Below, piece after piece: positions 11,640 through 23,210 of a DNA stretch of 64,000 bases; the first letter of the stretch is position 1; each line of letters begins with the position of its first letter. The position numbers and the translations under genes are program-made. The notes below the pieces were generated by a model. That model was not told where the DNA came from, searched no databases, and saw only the letters and a list, made by a program, of their open reading frames with translations. The stretch is from Dermacentor variabilis (lineage: Eukaryota > Arthropoda > Arachnida > Ixodida > Ixodidae), in the NCBI RefSeq assembly GCF_050947875.1, contig NC_134572.1, forward strand, positions 127,348,605 to 127,412,604, given 5' to 3'.

Positions 11640-12655
11640 TCAATGATGGCAGCGCAACGTGGCATCACGGCGTCGCTCGTCGACAACGTGTAGCAGCTGA
11701 GAAACGGAGAAAACGCAAGCGTCGGCATCGGGGTCAGGGTCGGCGGGTGGTTCGTCCACTAGATAGCGCGATAAGTAGTCTGCGTCTTCAGGTAATCGGC
11801 CTGACTTGTACACTGCTGCATAGGAATATTCTTGCAGCCACAGAGCCCGGCGACCAAGCCGATCTGTAGGACCCTTGAGTGAGGAAAGCCAGCAGAGCGC
11901 GTGGTAGTTCGTGATTACAGAAAAATGCGTGCCGTAAAAGTACGGGCGCAATTTGGAAACCATACAGACGAGAGCCAGGCATTCGCAATTTCTAATCGAA
12001 TAGTTGCGCTCCGCTGCTGCGAGGAATTGGCTAGCATAGGCGATAACACGATCTTGACCTTGTTGGCGCTGGGCTAAGACTGCTCCGACACTGTGACCAC
12101 TAGCATCGGTACGCACCTGTGTAGTAGAGGACAGGTCAAAGTGGGCCAGTATAGGTGACGTGTAGAGAATGTTGGTGAGCTGGGCAAACGCGGCATATTG
12201 AGCAGGGCCCCACGTAAGTGGGTCGTCCTTCTTCAGATCAGTAAGCGATCGGGCAATCGCTGCGAAGTCTTTAACGAAGCGTCGGAAGTAGGAGCAGAGT
12301 CCTACAACACTTCGGACGTCTTTGACAGACTGAGGTACAGAGAAAGACGCGGCAGCCCGAATTTTCCCCGGGTCTGGTTGATTACCGGAAGCGTCGACGA
12401 GGTGGCCCAGCTCTGTAATCTGTCGGCGACCGAAGTGACACTTTGATGAATTTAGTTGCAGCCCAGCCTCGCGGAAGACTTGAAGAACAGCTGATAAGCC
12501 CTCAAGGCGTGTCTCAAATGTAAGTGAAGATACGAGAACGTCGCCTTGGTAGCAGAGACATGTTGACCATTTGAACCCTTGAAGCAAAGAATCCATCATA
12601 CGTTCCAACGTAGCTGGAGCGTTGCATAGACCGAATGGCATATCTTTGAATTGGT
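11640..12655 (-). pseudogene. Gypsy reverse transcriptase (C-terminal part) and RNase H
   Basis: A 333-codon frame starts within KDMPFGLCNAPATLERMMD, the conserved palm region. The catalytic box normally YxDD reads CYQGDVLV, so one Asp is replaced by Gly. RNase H follows: TDASGHSVGAVLAQRQ, the Glu in NCECLAL, and TNYHALCWL, where an Asp is usual at the Asn. The fingers of the polymerase and all of protease are missing. The enzyme is predicted dead. Confidence 0.92.
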
Positions 12656-12873
12656 AGGGTTCCAGCGGTTGTTTTGGCTAACACGCTCATACATGTTGAG
12701 CCAATCCTCATTGTCGACGTTATCTTGGCCGGAAAATATTCCAGGATTGCGGGGGTTGGTAACCGTAACGTACGTTGTTGGCGGGGTAGCAGGAGTAGAA
12801 GCAGACGACGTGTAGTCACTGGGAGACATGGCGGAAAGCAGGTCGCTGCAGTCACTGCGGAGCTCCATGGCGA
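12656..12873 (-). pseudogene. Gypsy gag, N-terminal fragment
   Basis: A frame starting near the internal ATG (MELRSDCSDLLSAM) reads SDYTSSASTPATPPTTY, then NPGIFSGQD and DWLNMYERVSQNNRWNP. This is the typical start of arthropod gypsy gag proteins ('FsG...D...WL..yE...').  The capsid remainder and the zinc knuckle are deleted. Confidence 0.75.
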
Positions 12874-12901
12874 GCACGGGGAACGGCACCCTCCACCAAA
12901 A

Positions 12902-13310
12902 TGTTACGCGAACGAAGGATTAGGAACTGGGGATTATTTACAAAGTATATTTAAAAGTATAATGCAGCGCTGGCCAGCTCAAAATTAAATTATGGGGTTT
13001 TACGTGGCAAATCCACTTTCTGATTATGAGGCACGCCGTAGTGGTGAAAATTTCGACCACCTGGGGTTCTTTAACGTGCACCTAAATCTAAGTACACGGG
13101 TGTTTTCGCATTTCGCCCACATCGAAATGCGGCCGCCGTGGCCGGGATACGATCCCGCCACCTCGTGCTCAGCAGCCCGAAACCATAGCCACTGAGCCAC
13201 CACGGCGGGTGCTGGCCAGTTCAGCCGACAGTTCGAGAGCCAGAGAGCGTCGTCTTCGTCAGGGCGCCCGCGTGCATCGTCCACAAGAAACTCGCAATAT
13301 GCATGTATGA
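12902..13310 (-). repeat. 5' LTR of the gypsy element, interrupted by a SINE
   Basis: Without the SINE and its duplication the LTR is about 167 bp, the same size class as the 3' LTR. It ends GTAACA in element orientation and is followed by TTTTGGTGGAGGGTG, the likely primer-binding region. Confidence 0.85.
12982..13210 (-). mobile_element. tRNA-derived SINE (tick Ruka-type), inserted in the gypsy LTR
   Basis: On the minus strand the head has a pol III A box (GTGGCTCAGTGGCTATGG) and B box (GGATCGTATCC). Then come the family body (CGAAATGCGAAAACACCCG, TTAGATTTAGGTGCACGTTA) and an A/T-rich tail. It is bounded by 13-bp duplications GCTGGCCAGCTCA (12969-12981) and GCTGGCCAGTTCA (13211-13223). Confidence 0.9.
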
Positions 13311-13900
13311 ATGTAATTATTATCTGACGTGAATTTGTTATGTTGTTTACAAGCGTTCTGCAAAAACTGTATTTCCGTATTACTAAAGCTTTTGAGATTC
13401 ATGTGTAACATATAAACTTTGTTCACTTTAGATGTACTATTAGATGCAATTCACAGAATTTCATTATCATTTTTTGTTGGTGAATTAGAGTTGTAAACTT
13501 GATTGTTTTCTTTTCTGAATATTGTCAATATTTGCCAATTTTTTCATAACAAATTGACGACCTACATCAAAAATTCGAAACCAACAGTCATTACATTTTA
13601 ATTTTTTTTTTCTTAAATGCAACAAACTTCGCTAAATTTGGTGCAGTGCCCTTGCCGAGAACAAGAATTCGCCTTTGACATGTATTTAGATGCGAGCACC
13701 CGAGCTAAAGCTTTGTCTTCCAAGTTTATTCCTGTTCGTATATGTTTAGGTGTTTAATAATAATTCAGGATAATTCAATATCGGTTTCAGGCCTATATTT
13801 ATTTGCATACAGATATCTGTTTAAAGAGTGTGAACTGAGATGAAAAGGATTTGATAATCAAATCTACATATCATGTTTTCCTAAAGTGCTAATTAGTAAA
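13311..13900 (+). repeat. Older repeat interrupted by the gypsy element, right part
   Basis: AT-rich DNA with poly-T runs and the word AACTTCGCTAAATTTGGTGC. I believe it continues the repeat at 9925-10224; see that entry. No coding signal. Confidence 0.35.
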
Positions 13901-14312
13901 GTAGACTTTATTTGCAACCGTCTAGAACGACCAAGGAGGCCTGTCAACATGATGCAAATTAGCAGTGGCAATGGATTTGGCTCCATTGACGCCGCTGCTG
14001 CCGCTGCTGCAAATTGCTAGGGCTGAGCGTCATCGCCGCTCACAGTTGTATTACATCTTTCACCCGTTACGCAGACATAGCTCGTGTCTGAACCTATGTT
14101 GAGTGAAACTATTTAGTGAAAGTGTTGCAATAGACGGAATATGCCGTCGCTGCTCCCGCCGACAGCATCACTGTGCACTGATAGCAGTAAGAGTGAAAGT
14201 TCTTATCGCTGTGATAGCAGCGGTAAACCTCGCCATCACTATCTGCGCGCTGCCCTTCGGGAAAAAACAAATTTTATTTCCGCACGCGACAGTGCAGGTA
14301 AGTACTCGCAAG

Positions 14313-14507
14313 GCTGTTCATCTCAGTTGATTCCAAAAACAGTGAATACCTTCGCGCTAACCGGCCGTGCTCCTTCACGCACTCGTTTGTTGTGGCTTCA
14401 CAAGGGTTACGCGTCCATGTGAAGCCACAACAAACGAGGGCGTGGAGGAGGACGGCCGGTTAGCGCGAAGGTATTCACTGGTTTTGGAATCAACTGCGAT
14501 GAACAGC
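14313..14507. repeat. Inverted repeat with 90-bp arms
   Basis: Arms 14313-14402 and 14418-14507 are near-perfect reverse complements (for example GTGAATACCTTCGCGCTAAC against its complement at the right), with a 15-base loop. The left arm is part of repeat A; the right arm is an inverted duplicate of it. Confidence 0.9.
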
Positions 14508-14517
14508 GTTGCGTTAC

Positions 14518-14518
<1 letters not shown>

Positions 14519-14557
<39 letters not shown>
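14519..14557. repeat. (TA)n microsatellite
   Basis: About 19 TA units directly after the right arm of the inverted repeat. Confidence 0.98.
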
Positions 14558-14559
<2 letters not shown>

Positions 14560-14974
14560 GCTGAAGCCCGCGACTGGCAATCGCTGTCTGGTACTCGCGA
14601 TTGGTAATCGCGGAAAAGGACGCGTGCATCGTGATTCTTGAATTACAGTTTAACGGGTAATATGGAAGGCCTGGGGACTTGCAGTCACTGACGAATTCCG
14701 ATTATTTGCATTAGCCCGATCAAGAGGCCGTTTGCTGGAATCGTCGCCACATCTACTAAGCGTGCAGCCGTTCATTGTGCATGACTGGTAAAATACCTAG
14801 CTTTGACACTTGCTCTTTTTTTTTTGCTTCCAGTGGCACTGATTCGCGTGAAATGTGGATGCAAATGTCACAATGGTTAACATGGCCTTGCTCGATGGCC
14901 TTGCTCGATGGCCTTGCTCGAGTGGGTGCACGACTTCATTTTTATACTTATTCATTAACTTCCTCATTATAGCG

Positions 14975-16912
14975 AAGCTATCTCCAACCTCTAAGCTCGC
15001 CAACGGCCACAGAATGGTCTATCAAGCACGCAGCTTTGGAGGCGCGAATCGAGAGCGCATTCATTGCTCAGTGGGGTGGGTGATGCTGACATTTTTTTTT
15101 AACCATGAAAGCTGCCCAAACCACGACTTTTAACGGTGTGAATGCTAAATAACTTGATATATTTGCAGGTCCACTAAACTACAGAACTTGATGCCAAGCG
15201 AAATCGTTTCTCGTTCATTCCGAGAACTCTTTCCATTAAGCGTATTTATTGCATCGCAATATAAAAGCGCTACATAAGCGTTTGTGTTAAAATTGTGCGG
15301 CCTAAAGAATTCTCCGGGATGTTGAACTGTACATTTAGTCGCTGGAATCGCTTTCAAGTCTACTGGTACCAGCAGGTTTCACTAACGTAGCTGTCCGAAC
15401 ATATTCGAGTGGCTGTGCTGTCACTCCGCATCGGATTAGGAAAAGAAGGAACAAAAGTGCAAAAAAGCACTTCAACTACGTAAGCGAGTTTCTGTCGAAG
15501 CCCACTTGCCTGAACGAACCTATAACCTTACCCACGCTTTTTGAAACATATAAGCACCTTCTCGCGCTATACTCCCGATATGACCGACAAAGTCTACTTT
15601 TTATATGAATTTAGCAGTCAGCGAAAACTTACGTAGCTCCAACAAAACGTTCCATCTCCCGATATCTGGCCGACGGCCACGTTCCCATCTGGTAGGGGCG
15701 CTCCATCTTTGTTATTGCCCCCTGGCAACCCATGGCTCCCGAACCAAGCAAACACGCAGCAAGTGTAAATTGTAGAATTACGAATACCTCCATGCGGTTA
15801 GATTTCTCATACCGAGCCTATAAAGCTAAATGAAACGCACCCCTGTAACAGGAAATTGTCAGTTCTCTGTACTTTATCCCTGTACATAAGGACATGCAGC
15901 CTTTCCGGAAGCTTAAGGAAGGTATGTCGCCATTTGGTGATTGCCGCTTGCACATCGCTTGTACCTTCTTTGTAAGGCTTTGTACAACTGCTAATGCAGA
16001 CGCACAAGAGTGGCAATGACCAGGATGAGTCGCAATAGCTTAGAACCTTGCACTGTGTGACGCCTTGTCCTTCATTATTCAAAGAAATTGAAGAACGAAG
16101 GGAAAGCTGCAAGGAAGAAGCAAAGCAACACATGAGCAACAACTATGAGCAACAACTTCCTATAACCTGACACGTGGCAAGCCTCCATCGTAAACAAAGT
16201 AAAAAGCGTGGCACCTGTTTTGGCATCTTGCCGCGTGATCGGTACACTGTGTAAGAGTATTCCTGAGTCACCGGTCAGTGCACGCGTGTGCTGCGCGTAT
16301 GAAGAGCCGCGATATAGAAACTTCTTCCCCAGTCGCCGTCCTGACTTCTTCGGAACGGCCATTTAGAATGCTAAGCGAGCAAATGAACGATCACTTGCAA
16401 GGAAGCCCGGTCAGACCGGTAAATCTCGCCACGCAGCTATAGGCGAGGCCAGCAGCCCTAGCAGGAGCGGTGTCACGGCTCAAGCCATACACTGCTCATT
16501 GGTGTTACATCATAATTTGTTAGGTGTGCCCCTGCAATATCCGGCTCTCTCTTGCTTTTTTTTTTCTCTAATATTTTGGTATTTGTCGTGTTGGTACTTT
16601 TGCTTTGTCCCAAGCCTACATTTATGTTTCCAGGCACTCACATTTGGACGTTCCTTGCGTGATACAAAAGTCGTTCCTCAGGTCTCTGTGCATGCGCCAA
16701 GCGAACCGAAAGCAGTTTTGTTGAACTGCTCAGCCTGAAATGAATGGGCTCAGTCTGCGTGGTTTCCAGGTCGGTGGCAACGGCAGATGACGCCGTCCGT
16801 CGGGGCGGTGTCTAAGGCTTTATAAGAAAGTTTTTTTTTCGGCAGAGTTATTTATCATATCGTACAGTTAGTCACGAAGCCATAGCAATGTTTTACTGAT
16901 TTCGTTTGGGTG
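14975..16912. other. No recognised feature
   Basis: ORFs at 15807-16142 and 16075-16362 (minus) overlap but carry no motif. A hydrophobic end (LLLIVVAHVLLCFFL) in the second is not enough to call a gene. Confidence 0.35.
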
Positions 16913-16914
16913 AA

Positions 16915-16915
16915 C

Positions 16916-16975
<60 letters not shown>
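16915..16975. repeat. (TAA)n microsatellite
   Basis: About 20 trinucleotide units, uninterrupted. Confidence 0.98.
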
Positions 16976-16977
<2 letters not shown>

Positions 16978-16979
16978 GA

Positions 16980-19527
16980 TGACGCGAAATCGGCTACGGT
17001 CTGAGCTGGAGTGGGCTGGCGGAGCAATGCAACTACGCACGTCAAACGGATGACTGCGCATGGCGGCGCCACGGTATGTCCTCGCCTCCAATAGGAATCC
17101 CCGCCTATTCACCAAGGCATGCCTTCTTCATCCACTTTCCTTTCTCATTGCAAACCTCTGCAAACTGCTTCGTTGCGTTTCTCAAGCTCCGATTGCCATG
17201 CTGTTTTGATAAGCACAAGTGGGACGTGTCCTATCGTGTCTGATAAGAAGAAAGAAAAGAGCACTATTGACAGGAAACCACTTAGCTCAATTCATTCGCT
17301 AGTTGGGACGACATTCTAATAAAACACGTTTACTTTAACTTATTGTTTAACTGTTATTAGCTGACAGCTAATAGCATAGCGAGTTTTGTGAGAGCAGAAC
17401 AATGAAGAGCCTGAAGAGAATCAAGCACGTGGGAAAGCTGGAATTTTCTAACTGTCCACAAAGAGACCAGTATTATTGCAAAATACGAGGCATTTTTTAT
17501 ATAACACTTTGATAATGCACGCAAAGGCGCAAAGCAGGTGAGAGCAAATGAAAGCGGTGACAAATTGGCAGCACTCTCCTCACCTACTAAATAGAGAAGA
17601 GAAAACCACTCACGCCGCTGCCATTTTGTTGCTTATAGCCACTTTGACACCTTCTTTCTCTGCAAAAAAAAAATTCCTCCGACATACGGTTCCTCCTCCT
17701 CATCGACGAAGAAGGTGGTCGGACGTCGTTGGCCGCTCATTCGAGACAGCGGAGTAGGTGGCGCGTACGTCGATCAAGACGGGCTTGGCCCCCGTCCATG
17801 CCTATGCCTGTTGCCGTCGAGCGTGAATTTGGGGCGAGGGGAACGGGAGAGGAGGGGGAGGGGCTTCGCCTAAGACAAAGCGGTTGGCGGCTCAACACGG
17901 CGCCGACGGGCAAACAAATCAAGGCATGTCCTGCTCGTCTGTGCTTGGCACAGACTATTCCGCTTATCGCAAGGGGAACAGAGGCCGACAACCGGGAACC
18001 GTGTTTACAGCCATCGCGCATTGCAAAAAAAAAAAAGAAAAAAAGTTGTCGACGAATCTGAAATGGAGAACTATGCAGGCGAGCAGAATGAGAAGACTTT
18101 CCAGCATTTATGATCGGTACACCAGCAACCTTTCTACGTGACCGATGTTAGCACTGCTGCGTTCATTTGTTGGGTGTCATGTGACGAGCTCTCACAAAGT
18201 AAATCGCAAAGGAGGTATCCATAAAAACTGCTGTAATTAAATAGGCGAGCCTTTCAACACACCTGTTCGCGTTATTAAAGAAATGGCGCTCTTAAAGTGT
18301 ATATTTGTCGCAGTGAAGTTATTTAGGTAGCCTTGCTTGTGTCATTGCGAAATTCCACAGCGAACAGAGCCGGTGACCATGACATATGTAGCGGTTATGT
18401 AGGTTGCAAGCTAGGCTATAAAGTAAATGTTAAGGTTGCTTTTGCTGTTCCGGAAAAACTATCAGTGTTCTGCAGGCGTGTGAATGCTCATGTCACACGA
18501 CGAAATATTTGCAGTTGTAACCATAGGAGGTGGTTTGGAGCATGCGCACATAGTGTATAGACTTGCGCAGTGTAGTACGCGTGCCTAACGGGCAGATGCT
18601 TAATGCAAGATGTTTAATAAGGTGTAAGAGCATTTTTGCAATGTTCACACAGCCTTTCAAAGTCATCCTGACATTCAGTGGAGAAACTACCCTTGTGTTT
18701 CCGAATCTGAAAAATGCATCGCAATCACTAAACACCGGGAACAGCTTAGCCGCGAAACGATAGAAGCTGACAAAGCCACTAGGCCGCTACGGTACGTATG
18801 TAGAGAGATGTGACAGTAGCATGAATTAGCAACTGCTTTGTCTACGCATAGACAAGGCAGAGTACGCCTACGCTCGGGTACTCGTGTTTGCTGCCTCCAG
18901 ACAGTGCAGAAGAGCTCGAGTAGCTTTCCGCGTTTTCATAAGCTGTGTGAGCTATTTAGCCTATCCGAATACTAGAACTCGCCAAAATGTACGAGTCACA
19001 CAGCTTCTTCTGGAAAGTATTCCACGCCACTACAGTTATAAAGAAGACGTTCATGTAGGAGCTTAGAAATCAAGCTTATGAAATCGTTCCGCTGCAGCCA
19101 GACATTCCACGTAAGTGCAGCGATACAGCAGGTATAATAGGAAGCGAGGAACCAATGTCACTCACAGTGTAGAGCCAGATGGGTATTCACTGCCGCTGAA
19201 CGTAAGCCTCTACGCACGGGTCGACTTGCACTGCCGGGCGCCCGTGCCATTTCGTACTTCACATAAGGCATAACCGACCGCGAATAATGTTGGAAAGAGC
19301 ACAATTCGCCTTAATAACGAGACCACCAGCGGGTACCGCCAGTCATGACAGCACGCACCTTCTGAGCGCTTGTCAGAGCTGTCATTTTCGCGCCGCGCTC
19401 GTTCTCAGGCCACTGCATTCTGAGCATGCGCAGTGCGGTCTTCAGCGCGGACGTCCGCGCTCTTCGTGCCGGGCGCGTCTTCTCTGTTGGGATTGAACGG
19501 CAAACGCAGTCGAAACGCGAGAATAGA
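16980..19527. other. No recognised gene; G-rich and CpG-rich patches
   Basis: A G-rich patch at 17825-17880 and a CpG-rich patch from about 19370 are visible. The latter includes GCATGCGCA, resembling an NRF-1 site, at 19423-19433. Short ORFs only. Confidence 0.35.
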
Positions 19528-19955
19528 GAGCTTTAGTTGGGCGTTCGCCGCAGCTCTGCGGACGCAGCAAACCGCGGAGGCGTCAGTGCGCATGCGCAGT
19601 ACGTATCTTGCGTGCGCCCGCAGCTTTTCAAAGGCTGCGTAGCTTCCGCTGCGGGCTCAGCGGCCTTTGCGGGACGTTCTCGCGCGTCCTCAAGAGCGCA
19701 TTTTTCGATATCGCTCTTGCCGAAGATATGACTCCGGCTTATAGTTTGACATCGTGGCGGTTGATATTGGCTACACAGTTTCAGAATGTGGCATATGAGT
19801 AGCACACTACTGGCTTCTCCGCGTGCAAGTCAGCAATCCCCTTGTCAGCTTTTGCGTCCGGCCAACTACTGCTGTATCGTGCGCCCTCGCTAGCTACACA
19901 CGCACAACCTCGCGCCCTGTGCACATGGATGGTTGCGGACGCCCAACTAAAACTG
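19528..19955. mobile_element. MITE-like element with TTTAGTTGGGCG ends
   Basis: CTTTAGTTGGGCGTTCGCCG at the left is matched inverted by GCGGACGCCCAACTAAAA at the right, giving terminal inverted repeats of about 22 bp around 430 bp of CpG-rich DNA without an ORF. Target duplication not clear. Confidence 0.55.
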
Positions 19956-20236
19956 CCTAATGATGCCGCGGTCAGTGACGCGAATGCGTGACCCGGAGCT
20001 CCACATGTGGGCTAGTGCAACCTGCATGGAACCACGAAATCTGGAAAGGCTGTACGCCAGCAACTTCGTTCTCGCCCTACGAGGAACTGCTTTTACAAGT
20101 ACTTGCGTAGAACTTTTTTCTTTATCTTCATAACAGAATTTTTCACGAAACACCCTTTCACGATTTTAAATAATAAGTTAGTTCATTTGTGAATTTATTT
20201 AAACAAATTTGGGGCAGCAGGAGCTTGATGTGGGCG

Positions 20237-20372
20237 AGTTGGTGCAACATACTTGAAAAAACAGCGCTACAAAGACACGGACTAGAAGAATAACATGCAA
20301 AAAATAGCGCCTGTCCGTCGTACATGTTCTTCATTTACTCCGCGTCTTTGTAGCGTAGTTCTTCAAATTTTG
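20237..20372. repeat. Foldback element, family of 23917-24086 (copy 1)
   Basis: Arms 20251-20298 and 20320-20367 are imperfect inverted copies (CTTGAAAAAACAGCGCTACA against TGTAGCGTAGTTCTTCAA). The left shoulder GGTGCAACATACTTGAA and the loop word AGCGCCTGTCC recur in the second copy. Confidence 0.65.
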
Positions 20373-20437
20373 GGAGTTTCCGAGAAGAACCACGATCCTA
20401 TTTTGAAGCATGCCATAATGGCTGACGCAGAAATAAC

Positions 20438-20492
20438 TTTCACCTCTTGGAATTCTTTCACCTCTTGGAATTATTTCGCCTCTTGGAAGAAC
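20438..20492 (+). repeat. 18-19 bp tandem repeat, three units
   Basis: Unit TTCACCTCTTGGAATTATT, repeated three times with small changes. Confidence 0.8.
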
Positions 20493-20499
20493 GCGACCG

Positions 20500-22964
20500 T
20501 TTTTGCATTTCGCTGCCATCGACATCCAGCAGCCGCGGCAAAGAGCGAACCTGCAACCCTGAGCTCTGCAGTGCAATGACATGGTCGCAGAGCCCCAACA
20601 GAAGGTAAACATATATTTCTGAATAGGGTCACAATACGCATTTTTCATGACTAGGTATAGTTGTAAGCACGAAATTTCCGACACTATGCTGCGCGTCTCA
20701 CCGGGGCCGTTTACCTAGGTGTATGTTATTTTATGTGTACGCGATACTGCATGCATTTCTGTATTCCAACGCAAATTTCGCCTCTCTTGTATGTAATAGT
20801 GATCACTACAATATTCTCTATAGTTCCAGACAAATACCTAATAGGCGGATGGAAAAACTTTATTGAGAGTCCCGAGATACCTGATTATCGCGCAGCGGGC
20901 CGCTCCCATGTTTAAAGAATATTAGTGTTCTTGTGCCATTTCAAGACCAATAGGTGATGCATTACTGCGTCAAGAAGTAATTAAAACGCAGCCATTCATT
21001 GCATTCAGCGCCGGTGTCAGCCGTGTTAAGCGTTATATAAACAACTGATATCCACGTTTTGGTTACTATAGCAGTCTATCAATGTAAATGAGTATATAAA
21101 ATTTACTCTCCGTTGCGTTCTTGCAGCATCTCTTAGCAACTAAATATATCTTATCAATGAGCGTGCATCGAATGTCGTGGTGTAGTGTATATTGCATTGT
21201 TTTATTGGAAAATTCTCTGAATAAGTGACAGAATTCCCATGAATCAGCATATTGAACTCCTTGAGTAAAGTGGTTATGCTGAATTATCAATTCTGGTCTT
21301 TAATTCCGTCTTGGTGACTGGCGTGTGCAAGCGCTTTGTTCTGTAGCATTAGCGAGTCATTCATCATACTGCTGAATTTGCCCAATACTGTGACGTGCCC
21401 TTTCACCGAGGAGCTCCACATTCCTCCTATTTAGCAGCTGCTGCAGACGTGAAAAGATGCTGATGAGTCGCACATAAAAAAGAAAGACAGACAGACAGAC
21501 AGACAGACAGAAAAAGGTACAGGCTAACGCAGCAATGCGACAACACGTGGTCATGCCGCATTTTAGGTCCATTAGTGATAAGATTAACATCTTTGGAACC
21601 TAGAATGTACCATGACGTAGCATCTGCGGACGCTGGCGCTTTCCGCAGTCGGCCACTCGAGCACTCTATAAACAAGATTGATACAGACGTACCCTTCCTC
21701 ACGGCACCTTTGTCTCCTTGCCACATAGCAGCCGTGATCGGTCGAAAAACCACGACGTGTCTTATGGCTTGGAATAACAATAGCCTGGCTTTTACTGGGA
21801 AATGACGTTACTGAAGCGGTATACTCAGAGCTTCGCAAGGTGTCCGTTCGAGCCAGGTGTGTTTGCGGTGGCGGCACAACTTTATTTCAACGGCAGCATA
21901 CTTTTTGCCCGCAAAGTCGGCAAAGTGTCATGCATATTTGTGAAGTGGACAACCGAACCAAAGTGGGTCGCGTACCCCGGGCGTGCCCTTGTTGGCGTCA
22001 CCACCGGTATGTGTCTCCATCGCACAGCTGCGCCCGAGCAACTGCAGTGGCTGGAAGGAACAACTGGGGAAAGGATAAATCAACGGCGCCGTCATAGCCA
22101 TTGATATTTGTGAGTACTAAGTGCTTCAGTAAGTAGTAAAGCGCATTAGCTCATCCGTGACTTAGTTGCAACCAAATACCATCGAATGACGCTGGAATTT
22201 GAGCTGTAGCGAAGACATTTCTGAGAAGAGGCGTTCGCCGGTGTCGACGCCGCAGAAGAGCAGCTAAGTGGCAATTTCGGGTTGTAGAACGCTCGTATGG
22301 CCTGCGCCGTGTCAAAGAATCACAAGTGATTAAAGCTGTCACTTTTAATATCACTTACATTTCCTCCCACTTTGACTTGAACAATTTTATCCTTGTTCGT
22401 ACAAAGAAACCTGTCACTATAAAGTGTTCGTACTTCCCATGTTATCTTCCATGTGTATACTTCCTGTGTGTATACAATGATGCGTACGCCTTAATTAAGC
22501 TGAAGTTTCGCTAGTGCAAAAATTTATGACAGCAACGAATATTCGAGAATTGTATGGTGACAATATCACTTAGCGTGTCCCGTTTGCTGAAAATAATTAG
22601 CGCTTAACAGGGAGAGCAGCATTCACCAATTCGGTGTCTGTTTTAGACGGCAGAATATTCGGCCTACCAAAGTATACACCCGTTTCTCAGCGCAGCGCTA
22701 GCGAATACATACTGTTGCGCATGCGCACACCGCTCATACCGACACCAGCATGTAACAGGCTTCCCACGTTCCACTACGAAACCAACTGAGCGGTTCGTGA
22801 GGACAGCGTCTACTTGTTTTCTTTCTTTTTTCATTATACATCCAAGCTGAGAGCGTGTCGCTGGTTCTGTAAGAGGGACGCTTATTAAATAAGCGAAATC
22901 AGCGCATTTCATGCAGGCCCACGGGTGTGCGCAAATGTATGCGGGGCGGACCGCAAGAAACTCT
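20500..22964. other. No recognised gene
   Basis: Contains an (AGAC)7 microsatellite at 21482-21512. ORFs up to 117 codons on both strands (21427-21877) are partly created by that microsatellite and lack motifs. Confidence 0.4.
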
Positions 22965-23210
22965 CTGCTAAAACTGTTATTGTGGACATGTTTTGGCAGA
23001 CGGCATGACAGTGTCGCAATGATGATTGGGGCGGTGTGGCAACAACGGTGTGACGAAGATGCAGTGACAAAGACCAAGGTGAGAAAGGTGCGACGAACGC
23101 TGCAGCGTGACCAAGACGGCACGACAACAATGAAATCCCGACAGTTTCACGACGACCGGCCTGCGATGGTGTGGTTGGTCTTCGACAGCGTGAAGAGGTT
23201 GACATGACAA
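22965..23210 (-). repeat. Degenerate GTC/ATC-rich repeat, inverted copy
   Basis: Same word composition as 5935-6600 when read on the minus strand. Confidence 0.5.

Larger units (their letters stand above)
10225..13310 (-). mobile_element. Ty3/gypsy LTR retrotransposon, internally deleted and decayed
   Basis: Two matching LTRs (10225-10396 and 12902-13310, the latter enlarged by a SINE) enclose gag start, reverse transcriptase, RNase H, integrase and a GPY/F-type end, all on the minus strand. About 2.5 kb of internal length is left. Gag jumps directly into reverse transcriptase at about 12655, and integrase is broken by frameshifts and a stop. It cannot be autonomous. Flanking words ATAT and ATGT may be a decayed target duplication. 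Confidence 0.9.
13925..14960 (+). repeat. Dispersed repeat A, copy 2
   Basis: Colinear with 1110-1912 but longer, because a 90-bp inverted duplication (14313-14507) and a (TA)19 tract (14519-14557) are inserted. A 13-bp unit ATGGCCTTGCTCG is tripled at 14882-14920, where copy 1 has only one or two. Confidence 0.6.

Noticed and set aside
16915..17115. Poly-leucine ORF on the minus strand
   Set aside because: It is a translation of the TAA microsatellite.
21484..21512. CRISPR-like short regular repeat
   Set aside because: It is a simple AGAC tetranucleotide microsatellite without spacers, in eukaryotic DNA.
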